A stretch of 9,181 nucleotides of DNA, from positions 1 through 9,181 of the forward strand of contig JAPLPA010000446.1 of assembly GCA_026400415.1 (NCBI GenBank), given 5' to 3'. Shown one piece after another: positions 1-6,915 of this stretch (position 1 is its first letter; every line of letters starts with the position of its first letter). Source of the DNA: Afipia sp. (GTDB lineage Bacteria; Pseudomonadota; Alphaproteobacteria; Rhizobiales; Xanthobacteraceae). The translations under genes and the position numbers were made by a program. The notes beneath the pieces were generated by a model that was not told where the DNA came from, made no database searches, and was given only the letters and a program-made list of their open reading frames with translations.

Positions 1-27
1 CCTCGAAACTCTATCGATGCTGCTGAA

Positions 28-63
28 TTCTCTTGGGAATCTCCCATCTATTTCTCTTGGGAA
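28..63. repeat. Short direct repeat upstream of smc
   Basis: The 12-base word TTCTCTTGGGAA occurs at 28-39 and again at 52-63, a 24-base period. The first copy also takes part in a small inverted repeat (TGGGA at 34-38, TCCCA at 42-46). The rest of 1-212 shows no convincing gene: one forward frame is open from the window edge to a TAA at 151-153, but its third codon positions are AT-rich, unlike the genes here. The repeat may be a protein-binding site in the smc leader or a chance duplication. A TATAGC at 160-165 could be a -10 element, but no clear -35 stands at the right distance. Confidence 0.4.
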
Positions 64-212
64 AAGCCTCTTTGGCCGGTTGCCCTCGCAGGCCCGTCTC
101 GCCATTGTCTGACGGTTCGAGGCGCATCCCGCGACTCAGTTATGATGGATTAAGGGTGCTATAGCCCTGTCCCGGCGAAGGAATTCAGCCTTCACCAAAA
201 GAGCAAAATCGC

Positions 213-3200
213 ATGAAACTGACGCGTCTTCGCCTTCACGGATTCAAGTCCTTTGTCGAGCCGACCGACTTTCTGATTGAACCGGGGCTCACGGGCGTCG
301 TCGGTCCAAACGGCTGCGGCAAATCGAATTTGGTCGAGGCACTGCGTTGGGCGATGGGCGAGACTTCGCACAAGTCGCTCCGCGCCGCCGACATGGACTC
401 CGTTATCTTTGCGGGCTCCGGTAATCGTCCGGCGCGCAACCACGCCGAAGTCGCGATGACCATCGACAATTCGGATCGTTCGGCACCCTCTGCCATGAAC
501 GACCAGGAGACGCTGGAAATTTCACGCCGCATCGAGCGGGAAGCCGGTTCGGTCTATCGTATCAACGGCCGCGACGTGCGTGCGCGTGACGTGCAGATTC
601 TGTTTGCCGACGCTGCGACTGGCGCGCGGTCACCGGCTCTGGTTCACCAGGGCAAGATCGGTGAAATCATTCAGGCGCGACCCGACCAGCGTCGCCGCGT
701 GCTGGAAGATGCCGCAGGTGTCGCCGGCTTGCATGCCCGCCGCCACGAAGCCGAACTGCGCCTCAAGGCGGCCGAGACAAATCTTTTGCGCGTCGAGGAT
801 GTGATCGGCCAGTTGGCGGGACAAATCGACGGCCTGAAGAAGCAGGCGCGTCAGGCCATTCGCTATCGCGAAGTTGCAGCCAAGGTCCGCAAGGCCGAGG
901 CCATGCTGTTTCATCTGCGCTGGGTGCAATCGCATGCCGACGTCGCAGACGCCGGCAAGACTCACGATCTGAATGTGAGGGAACAGGCCGAACGCGTTCG
1001 CGAGCAGGCCGAGGCCGCCCGCATTCAGGCAGTGCGTGCCTCGGAATTGCCGGCGCTGCGCGACAATGAAGCCCGCGCTGCTGCAGGGCTTCAACGCCTC
1101 ACCAATGCGCGCGAACTATTGGACCGCGAAGAAGAACGCGCCAAAGAGCGCGTCAACGAACTCGATCGGCGATTGACGCAATTTGCCGCCGACATCGAAC
1201 GCGAACAACGCCAGCTGTCGGATGCCGATGTCGCACTGGGACGTCTGGATTCCGAAGATGGCGTGCTGAAGAGCGAGCTCAAGTCGCGTGTCGAGAAACG
1301 CAGTGGCATGGATGCACGCGTTTCCGATGCCGAAGCCACATTGGCTGCAGCCGAACGGACATTCTCCGAGTTGACGACAGCGCTTGCGGACCTTTCGGCA
1401 AAGCGTACTCAGCTTGAGACCAGCGTCCGAACGCACAAGGATCGCATTGCGAAGCTCGATCAGGACATCGCAAACGTTCAGGGCGATGTTCAAAAACTGA
1501 CTACAGAGACCGCCGGGTTAGGTGATCTTGTTGTGCTGACTGCGGCAATGACCGCCGCCCAGAAAACTCTGGATCAGGCGCAGGCCAGCGCGCAGACCGG
1601 CGAAGCCACTCACGTCGCCGCGCGCGCCAAGCTCGAAGCCGCGCGCGTGCCGCTTTCGGAAGCGGAAAAGCGTCTTCAGCGCCTTGAAACCGAAGCGAAT
1701 ACGATTTCGAAACTCGTTCACGGCGAGACCAAGAATCTCTGGCCTCCCATCATCGACGGCGTCAGCGTCGGCAAAGGCTACGAGAAAGCGCTCGGAGCCG
1801 CACTTGGCGACGATCTCGACGCACCGGTCGATCCCACCGCGCCAATGCGCTGGTCCGACATTGGCGTTGTCGATGGCGACCCATCTTTACCCGATGGGAT
1901 CGACGCATTGTCCGCGCATGTCGAGGCTCCGCCCGAACTCGCGCGGCGTTTGGCCCAGATCGGCGTTGTCGGCCGCGACCGCGGCGCTCAACTGGCTTCC
2001 AAACTCAAGACCGGTCAGCGCCTCGTCTCAAAGGAAGGCGATTTGTGGCGATGGGACGGTTTCGTAGCCGCAGCCCATGCTCCAACCGGCGCAGCGCGGC
2101 GTCTGGCTGAACGCGCCCGCCTCGTCGATATCGAAACCGAGATCGAACAGGCGCGCACCGACGCCGTCGCCAAGCGAAAAGCACTCGACGCCGCCGAAGC
2201 AGAACTCAAAGCCGCATCCGCCAATGAGGCCACTGCGCGCGAGGCTGCAAGGTCTGCGCAACGCGACGCCGATGCGGCGCGTGAACGTCATGTCACAGCT
2301 GAACGCGAGATCAGTCGGCATGCGGCCAAACGTTCTGCGCTCGATGAAGCTCATACTCGGCTGACTGCAGATCGCACCGAAGCCGAAAGTTCTCATCGCA
2401 CTTCGTTTGCGTCGCTGAACGAAATGCCCGCGAGTGCTGCCACGGAAACACAACTCGCAACCGCTCGCGGCAAGATGGAAGGTCATCGCAAGACTGCGGC
2501 CGACGTCCGCGCCGAAGCGCAGGCACTTGCGCGTGAGGCCGAACTTGCCGATCGTCGCGTGCAGGCCATTCTGGCAGAGCGCAAGGAATGGCAGACCCGC
2601 AAGGAAAACGCAGCCGCGCAGATCTCGACCGTCGAAACACGCGTGCAGGAAGTAAAAACCGAACGCGCCGAACTGGAAAATGCGCCGGCGGCATTTACGG
2701 AAAAACGCCGCGCGCTCATCACCGAGATCGAAACCGCCGAAGCCGGACGCCGCACCGCAGCCGATGCGCTCGCGGCAGCCGAAACCCTGATGGCGGAAAC
2801 CGATAAGGCGGCGCGGGCCTCGTTGGACGCACTCTCCGCTGCGCGCGAAGCCTGCGCACGTTCGGAAGAACGCATGGACGGCACCAAACGCCGTCTCGAA
2901 GATATCGAACGCGAAATCCGCGATATGCTCGAAGTCGAGCCGCAAGGCGTTGCGGCGTTGGCCGAGATCGTTCCCGGCGCCGAATTGCCGCCCGTGACTG
3001 ACATCGAAACCGATCTTGAAAAAATGCGTCGCGACCGTGAACGACTTGGTGCCGTCAATTTGCGCGCCGAGGAAGAATTGCGCGAGGTTGAGGCGCAGCA
3101 TCTTACTCTGACGACCGAACGTGACGATCTGGTGGAAGCTATCAAGCGGCTGCGTCAGGGCATCCAGAGCCTCAATAAGGAAGCACGTGAGCGCTTGCTC

Positions 3201-3677
3201 GCATCATTCGAGGTGGTCAACAATCACTTCAAGCGCCTGTTCAAGGAACTGTTCGGCGGCGGCGAAGCCGAACTGCACCTGATCGAGAGCGACGATCCGC
3301 TGGAAGCTGGACTCGAGATTATCGCCAAACCTCCCGGCAAGAAGCCGCAGACGCTGTCGCTGTTGTCCGGCGGCGAGCAAGCGCTGACGGCGTTGGCTTT
3401 GATTTTTGCAGTGTTTCTGACAAATCCTGCACCGATCTGCGTGCTGGACGAAGTCGATGCGCCGCTCGACGATCACAATGTGGAGCGTTTCTGCAACCTG
3501 CTGCATGAGATGACCCGCTCGACCGAGACGCGCTTCATCATCATCACGCATAATCCGATCACGATGGCGCGCATGAACCGGCTGTTTGGCGTCACCATGG
3601 CGGAGCGCGGCGTATCGCAATTGGTGTCGGTCGATCTGGAAAGCGCGGTTAAAATCCTCGACCAGAACGTGGCATAA
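213..3677 (+). CDS. smc: Chromosome segregation ATPase SMC
   Basis: SMC is the ATP-driven core of bacterial condensin. It homodimerises through a hinge, binds the kleisin ScpA with ScpB, and extrudes or entraps DNA loops in the nucleoid. All family parts are visible in 1154 residues, a normal length. Walker A is GPNGCGKS at 31-38 in the N-terminal head. A first coiled-coil arm, rich in Ala, Glu and Arg, runs over about 170-505. The hinge spans about 508-630. The second coiled-coil arm runs over about 630-1000. The C-terminal head has signature LSGGEQ at 1051-1056, Walker B ICVLDE at 1075-1080 (D1079, E1080) and an H-loop histidine at 1113. The ATG at 213 gives the usual start just before the GFKSF motif; a weak purine-rich AAAAGAG at 197-203 precedes it. 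scpA and scpB are not in the window. The next gene follows after 32 nt and may be cotranscribed. Nothing appears broken. Confidence 0.97.
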   Translation: MKLTRLRLHGFKSFVEPTDFLIEPGLTGVVGPNGCGKSNLVEALRWAMGETSHKSLRAADMDSVIFAGSGNRPARNHAEVAMTIDNSDRSAPSAMNDQETLEISRRIEREAGSVYRINGRDVRARDVQILFADAATGARSPALVHQGKIGEIIQARPDQRRRVLEDAAGVAGLHARRHEAELRLKAAETNLLRVEDVIGQLAGQIDGLKKQARQAIRYREVAAKVRKAEAMLFHLRWVQSHADVADAGKTHDLNVREQAERVREQAEAARIQAVRASELPALRDNEARAAAGLQRLTNARELLDREEERAKERVNELDRRLTQFAADIEREQRQLSDADVALGRLDSEDGVLKSELKSRVEKRSGMDARVSDAEATLAAAERTFSELTTALADLSAKRTQLETSVRTHKDRIAKLDQDIANVQGDVQKLTTETAGLGDLVVLTAAMTAAQKTLDQAQASAQTGEATHVAARAKLEAARVPLSEAEKRLQRLETEANTISKLVHGETKNLWPPIIDGVSVGKGYEKALGAALGDDLDAPVDPTAPMRWSDIGVVDGDPSLPDGIDALSAHVEAPPELARRLAQIGVVGRDRGAQLASKLKTGQRLVSKEGDLWRWDGFVAAAHAPTGAARRLAERARLVDIETEIEQARTDAVAKRKALDAAEAELKAASANEATAREAARSAQRDADAARERHVTAEREISRHAAKRSALDEAHTRLTADRTEAESSHRTSFASLNEMPASAATETQLATARGKMEGHRKTAADVRAEAQALAREAELADRRVQAILAERKEWQTRKENAAAQISTVETRVQEVKTERAELENAPAAFTEKRRALITEIETAEAGRRTAADALAAAETLMAETDKAARASLDALSAAREACARSEERMDGTKRRLEDIEREIRDMLEVEPQGVAALAEIVPGAELPPVTDIETDLEKMRRDRERLGAVNLRAEEELREVEAQHLTLTTERDDLVEAIKRLRQGIQSLNKEARERLLASFEVVNNHFKRLFKELFGGGEAELHLIESDDPLEAGLEIIAKPPGKKPQTLSLLSGGEQALTALALIFAVFLTNPAPICVLDEVDAPLDDHNVERFCNLLHEMTRSTETRFIIITHNPITMARMNRLFGVTMAERGVSQLVSVDLESAVKILDQNVA

Positions 3678-3682
3678 TCGCT

Positions 3683-3702
3683 TCAGGCCGTGACCGGCCT
3701 GA
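3683..3702 (+). promoter_or_regulatory. Perfect hairpin abutting the downstream Shine-Dalgarno
   Basis: Five bases after the smc stop, an 8-base arm TCAGGCCG (3683-3690), a TGAC loop and its exact complement CGGCCTGA (3695-3702) form a GC-rich stem. No T-tract follows, so it is not a standard intrinsic terminator. The probable ribosome-binding site GAGG (3701-3704) for the ATG at 3710 shares its first two bases with the stem. It may therefore reduce translation of the second gene, protect the smc 3' end from exonucleases, or attenuate read-through. The structure is read directly; its role is inferred. Confidence 0.5.
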
Positions 3703-3709
3703 GGATAGC

Positions 3710-4696
3710 ATGACGCCCGATCTTCCTGCCGAACTCAAAGCAGCCCTTGAACGCAAGGCGGAAGGCCTGTCGCGCAATGACGCGGCGCGGCGCGCCAACG
3801 TGATTTCGCAAGCCTATCGCGGTGGTGGCGATTCAAAAGCGATCCGGTCCGACGACGATGCGCTCGCCTATGCGCTGGCACGGATGCCAGCCACCTATGC
3901 GGCGCTTGCCGCGTGTCTGAGCGCGATGATCGAAACCCGCCCGGACTTCGCACCCGCAAGCCTGCTTGATGTCGGCGCGGGACCCGGAACCGCCACATGG
4001 GCGGCTGCCGAGGCGCTCTCATCTTTGCGCGCGTTTACGCTGCTCGATTCCAATATGTCTCTACGCAATCTCGCAATAGACGTCGCGCGCTCGGCCTCAC
4101 GCCTGTCCGAGATCGATTACCGACAGGGCGATGCGGTCAAACTTCTTGCCGATGCGCCGAACGCCGATCTGGTCGTTGCGAGTTATCTTGTCGGCGAACT
4201 TGGGACCGCCGAGCGATTAAGACTTGCCGACGCGATGTGGTCGAAGACCAGCGACACGCTCATGATCGTCGAACCCGGCACGCCCGCCGGATATGCGCGC
4301 ATTATAGAATTGCGCGCGTGTCTTATTGCTGCGGGCGCGCATGTCGCAGCACCTTGTCCACATGACAATGCCTGTCCTCTTATTGCGCCGGACTGGTGCC
4401 ATTTTTCACAACGTTTAGCCCGCTCGCGCGCGCACAAACATCTCAAGGGTGCGGAGCTTCCCTACGAGGACGAAAAATTCAGCTATGTCGTGCTGTCACG
4501 CAAAACAATCGTCCGGCGTCGGGCGCGCATTCTGGCACAACCGAAAATATCGAAGGTCGCGGTCACCATCAAACTCTGCACCACGAGCGGCATCGAAGCA
4601 GAAAATGTTCCACATCGCGACAAGACAAATTATTCCCGCGCAAAAAAATTAAATTGGGGCGATGCGTTAGACGAGAAAAAATCCACACCGGAATAA
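3710..4696 (+). CDS. Rsm22-family small ribosomal subunit methyltransferase-like protein
   Basis: This 328-residue protein belongs to the Rsm22/METTL17 family, whose mitochondrial members help assemble the small ribosomal subunit. The bacterial members are little studied. A class I SAM-dependent methyltransferase fold is indicated by motif I, LDVGAGPGT (86-94), followed by an acidic residue in LLDSN. After the Rossmann part comes the family cysteine cluster CPHDNACP with C216 and C222, then C230 in DWCHF, and a fourth, C290, in the C-terminal KLCTTSG strand. In the mitochondrial relatives four such cysteines hold a [4Fe-4S] cluster, so this protein is probably an iron-sulphur protein. The C-terminal SRAKKLNWGD is also family-like. 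GAGG five bases before the ATG supports the start. It lies 32 nt after smc, probably in one transcript. Whether it methylates rRNA or only acts as an assembly factor cannot be told from the sequence. Confidence 0.85.
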   Translation: MTPDLPAELKAALERKAEGLSRNDAARRANVISQAYRGGGDSKAIRSDDDALAYALARMPATYAALAACLSAMIETRPDFAPASLLDVGAGPGTATWAAAEALSSLRAFTLLDSNMSLRNLAIDVARSASRLSEIDYRQGDAVKLLADAPNADLVVASYLVGELGTAERLRLADAMWSKTSDTLMIVEPGTPAGYARIIELRACLIAAGAHVAAPCPHDNACPLIAPDWCHFSQRLARSRAHKHLKGAELPYEDEKFSYVVLSRKTIVRRRARILAQPKISKVAVTIKLCTTSGIEAENVPHRDKTNYSRAKKLNWGDALDEKKSTPE

Positions 4697-4722
4697 TTTT
4701 GCCGCCTCGGGTTTCATCCAGT

Positions 4723-4736
4723 GACGCGTTCGCGTC
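4723..4736. promoter_or_regulatory. Short palindrome upstream of the secreted-repeat gene
   Basis: GACGCG (4723-4728) and CGCGTC (4731-4736) form a perfect inverted repeat around TT, 30 bases before the ATG at 4767. It sits where an operator or a 5' UTR element could act. A loose GGAAT (4690-4694), 16 bases, then GTTT (4711-4714) resembles an EcfG stress-sigma promoter with one mismatch in the -35. That resemblance is weak and overlaps the preceding stop codon. In GC-rich DNA such small palindromes also arise by chance. Confidence 0.25.
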
Positions 4737-4766
4737 CCTAAATCATCCATCAGGAGTATAACTGCG

Positions 4767-5144
4767 ATGTCTCGTACATTCGCCGCAGTAGCGGCTTTGA
4801 CTTTTATTCTGACCACTGCGGCGTCGGCGCAGATGTTGAAGACCGCCGACACGCCAAAGGGCAAGACCTTCGTCGACGCCAAAGGCATGACGCTCTACAC
4901 CTTCGATAAGGACGCGGGCGGCAAGTCAATGTGCAACGGGCCTTGCGCCGAAAACTGGCCGGCACTTGCAGCCGCCGACGATGCCAAGCCGACCGCCGAC
5001 ATGACCGTAGTCGTGCGCGACGACGGAAAGAAGATGTGGGCGTATAAGGGCAAGCCGCTTTACACTTTCAAGAAGGATGCGGCTCCCGGCGACATCAACG
5101 GCGACGGCTTCCTCAATGGCGCATGGCATCTCGCAACGCCCTGA
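4767..5144 (+). CDS. Exported YxFxxD-repeat protein (COG4315 / PF03640 type)
   Basis: This is a 125-residue secreted or periplasmic protein. Residues 1-21 are a Sec signal peptide with a basic start, a hydrophobic stretch and an ASA-Q cleavage site; mature protein would begin at Q22. There is no lipobox cysteine, although many relatives are annotated as lipoproteins. The mature part holds two copies of the secreted repeat, YTFDKD (44-49) and YTFKKD (99-104), the hallmark of COG4315. Between them lies C56-NGP-C60 followed by ENWPAL, a conserved pair that could form a disulphide or bind a ligand. The biochemical role of this family is not established. AGGAG at 4752-4756, ten bases before the ATG, supports the start. 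It is 70 nt after the Rsm22 gene and closed by its own terminator, so it is likely a separate short transcript or the end of the smc unit. Confidence 0.88.
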   Translation: MSRTFAAVAALTFILTTAASAQMLKTADTPKGKTFVDAKGMTLYTFDKDAGGKSMCNGPCAENWPALAAADDAKPTADMTVVVRDDGKKMWAYKGKPLYTFKKDAAPGDINGDGFLNGAWHLATP

Positions 5145-5169
5145 TCCACTGGCGCATCGCCAATCGGCC

Positions 5170-5203
5170 AATCCCGCCCCCCCACAAGGGGCGGGATTTT
5201 TCT
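5170..5203 (+). terminator. Strong intrinsic terminator
   Basis: ATCCCGCCCC (5171-5180) pairs perfectly with GGGGCGGGAT (5188-5197), extended by A5170 with T5198, around a 7-base loop. A run of five T (5197-5201) follows directly. It lies 25 bases after the stop of the secreted-repeat gene and should end that transcript. The complementary strand lacks a matching T-run, so it acts mainly on the plus strand. Confidence 0.92.
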
Positions 5204-5462
5204 GAAGTGAAAGCAACGTCATTAGGACGCGAATTGGCTCCAAAATGGCGGTTCCTTGCCATAAAACATCCGCTGGCACGTTAACGAAGTCCGCAGGATT
5301 AACCCTAACCTCGGTGTAAGGAATTGAATTATCCCTTGTTTCTGCCATGCTCCATCGGAAACCAGTGAAGTGGAAGCGCCGCGCGGGGTGTTTTTCAGGC
5401 ACCATCGAGTTGCAATAGTGTCGTATCGTTCGCGTCAGTAGCGTAGCGCGTTAGGGAATTTT
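5204..5462 (+). promoter_or_regulatory. Gene-free leader with TTAAC motifs before the ATPase pair
   Basis: These 259 bases hold no credible gene. They must contain the promoter of the two ATPase genes, because a strong terminator lies just upstream. A cluster of TTAAC-type words is visible: GTTAAC at 5280-5285, TTAACC at 5299-5304 and CTAACC directly after it at 5305-5310. Spacing does not match the full CtrA consensus TTAA-N7-TTAA, so no regulator is named. No sigma-70 promoter is clear. AGGGA at 5453-5457, five bases before the ATG at 5463, is the ribosome-binding site. Confidence 0.35.
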
Positions 5463-6224
5463 ATGGCGAAGCCGGCAGTCATTGTGGTGGGCGCGGATAA
5501 GGGCGGGGTCGGCAAGACAACCGTCTCGCGCACTGTGCTAGACTATTTCAGCGCGAACAACATTCCGGCGCGAGCTTTCGACACGGAATCACCGCGCGGA
5601 ACGCTGAAACGGTTTCACCCAGATATCACCGAGATCGTCGACGTGACCAGCACGTCCGATCAGATGAAAATCTTCGATACGCTGAACACCTCGGGCAATG
5701 CCGTCACTGTCATCGACGTTCGCGCCGGACTGATGTCGCCGACCCTAGTCTCGCTGCGCGATATTGGTTTTCTCGACGCGGCTAAGTCCGGTCAGATTAC
5801 CTTCGCGGTGTTTCACATTCTCGGACCATCCATCGCCTCGTTGGATGAAATCGCCGAGACCGCGAATTTCATGGACGGTGCCAAGTATTTCCTGGTGAAG
5901 AATTTCATCAACAATACAAGCTTCTTCGAATGGGATCAGGCGACTTACAATTCGTATTTCCGGCGCATCAAGAACGCTACCGAGATCACGATTCCGAAGC
6001 TCAATGAAATGGCCTATGAGCAGGTCGAAGTTTCTTCCGTGCCGTTCCTGAAATTTGTCGCCAATAAAGGCACACGAGACGAGGCTGCGAACTACTCGTT
6101 CGTGCTGCGCGGCTATGTGCGTCACTGGCTCGGCAACGTCTGGAGCGAGTTCGACCGCATCAAGCTCACAGAAATCATCGGCGCGAAAGAAAAGAGCATT
6201 CCGCGCATCATTGGCGAGAACTGA
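5463..6224 (+). CDS. ParA/MinD-superfamily P-loop ATPase (first of a tandem pair)
   Basis: This 253-residue, apparently cytoplasmic protein belongs to the SIMIBI P-loop class (ParA/MinD/CobQ). It has the deviant Walker A KGGVGKTT at 13-20 with signature lysine K13, a switch-like FDTE at 39-42 (D40), and a Walker B strand VTVIDV ending in D85. In ParA/MinD relatives K13 contacts the nucleotide across an ATP-sandwich dimer, so ATP-dependent dimerisation is plausible. The middle and C-terminal parts (about 100-253) match nothing I recognise. No membrane segment or obvious amphipathic MinD-like tail is seen, and no parB, minC or plasmid gene is nearby. It somewhat recalls plasmid StbB/TraL-type ATPases, but I would not assign that role. 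The downstream gene is a diverged paralogue 18 nt away, almost surely in the same operon. Substrate and process are unknown. Confidence 0.85.
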   Translation: MAKPAVIVVGADKGGVGKTTVSRTVLDYFSANNIPARAFDTESPRGTLKRFHPDITEIVDVTSTSDQMKIFDTLNTSGNAVTVIDVRAGLMSPTLVSLRDIGFLDAAKSGQITFAVFHILGPSIASLDEIAETANFMDGAKYFLVKNFINNTSFFEWDQATYNSYFRRIKNATEITIPKLNEMAYEQVEVSSVPFLKFVANKGTRDEAANYSFVLRGYVRHWLGNVWSEFDRIKLTEIIGAKEKSIPRIIGEN

Positions 6225-6242
6225 TTAGCGGTATAAAGCGCG

Positions 6243-6911
6243 ATGCGGCGCACGCCTGTCTATATCGTCTGCTCGCCACGCCCGGATGTCGGCAAGACGC
6301 TCCTCGCACGGCTTTTGACCGAATTCCTGCTCCTTCAAAACGGCGCGGTGACGGCTTTCGACATCAATTTGCGCGAACCCTCGCTGCTCGACTATCTCCC
6401 AGAATTGACCGAGACCGCGCTGATCACCGACACGTTCGGGCAGATGGCGCTTATGGATCGGCTCGTGCTGAATGACGGCGTCGCCAAAGTGATCGATCTG
6501 GGCTTCCATGCCTTCGACGATTTCTTCAGAATCGCAGGCGAGATCGGATACATGAAGGAAGCCGAGCGCCGTGGGGTCGAGCCTATTTTGCTTTTTTTTG
6601 CGGGCAACGATCGCACCTCGACACGCGCCTGGTCGATGCTGCACAAGAACTTTCCGCGCATTGCGATTGTGCCGGTGGACAATGATCACGTCCTGCGTGG
6701 CGCGTTGCCCGAGATCTATGCCGGCTCGCGCCCGCTGAAAATCACCGCATTGCCGGCGTTTCTCAAAACCTTCATCGGCCGGGCGAATTTTTCATTCACC
6801 GAGTATCTGCGCTCCACCCTCGACCAGTCTTCGGAACTGCATAAATGGGTGCGGACGAATTACACCAACTTCCGTGAACTGGAGTTGACCTTGATCCTGC
6901 ACAAGATGTGA
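6243..6911 (+). CDS. Diverged P-loop ATPase-like protein (second of the pair)
   Basis: This 222-residue protein is a paralogue of the gene before it. Without gaps over residues 1-90 I count about 25 identities by eye, including VGKT (16-19), FD (39-40), QM (67-68), D72 and VID (83-85). The C-terminal parts also share a PxFLK/PFLK segment and a WxR-like end, though less clearly. The P-loop reads SPRPDVGKT (11-19): it keeps the GKT, but has Arg13 in place of the signature lysine and lacks the two glycines after it. This is closer in look to the dethiobiotin synthetase loop GTDTDVGKT. It may bind nucleotide weakly, or serve as a regulatory half of a heterodimer; both are inference. There is no good Shine-Dalgarno, and an in-frame TAA at 6234-6236 bars any earlier start, so translation is probably coupled to the first gene. 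Its stop lies 4 bp from the convergent apt stop. Confidence 0.82.
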   Translation: MRRTPVYIVCSPRPDVGKTLLARLLTEFLLLQNGAVTAFDINLREPSLLDYLPELTETALITDTFGQMALMDRLVLNDGVAKVIDLGFHAFDDFFRIAGEIGYMKEAERRGVEPILLFFAGNDRTSTRAWSMLHKNFPRIAIVPVDNDHVLRGALPEIYAGSRPLKITALPAFLKTFIGRANFSFTEYLRSTLDQSSELHKWVRTNYTNFRELELTLILHKM

Positions 6912-6915
6912 AAGC

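Noticed and set aside
1..153. Open forward frame to a TAA at 151-153 as the 3' end of an upstream gene
   Set aside because: Third codon positions are AT-rich and the translation resembles no family; it is too short to judge without more upstream sequence.
37..245. GANTC (CcrM methylation) sites at 37, 133 and 241 near the smc start
   Set aside because: Such sites also occur inside genes across the window at roughly the frequency expected by chance, so the three are not a clear cluster.
2028..3101. A 357-codon minus-strand open frame inside smc
   Set aside because: It lies wholly within the SMC second arm, whose heptad and head motifs are intact. The antisense translation has no recognisable domain; long antisense frames are common opposite GC-rich coding sequence.
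5374..5396. GC-rich stretch followed by five T as a second terminator
   Set aside because: The bases before the T-run do not form a good perfect stem, and no gene ends just upstream of it.
4926..5405. A 159-codon minus-strand frame across the terminator and leader
   Set aside because: It runs opposite the secreted-repeat gene and through the intrinsic terminator hairpin, and has no family resemblance.
6592..6599. Run of eight T in the second ATPase gene as a programmed slippage site
   Set aside because: It encodes Leu-Phe-Phe in frame within a hydrophobic strand and the gene is continuous through it. No useful alternative product is apparent.
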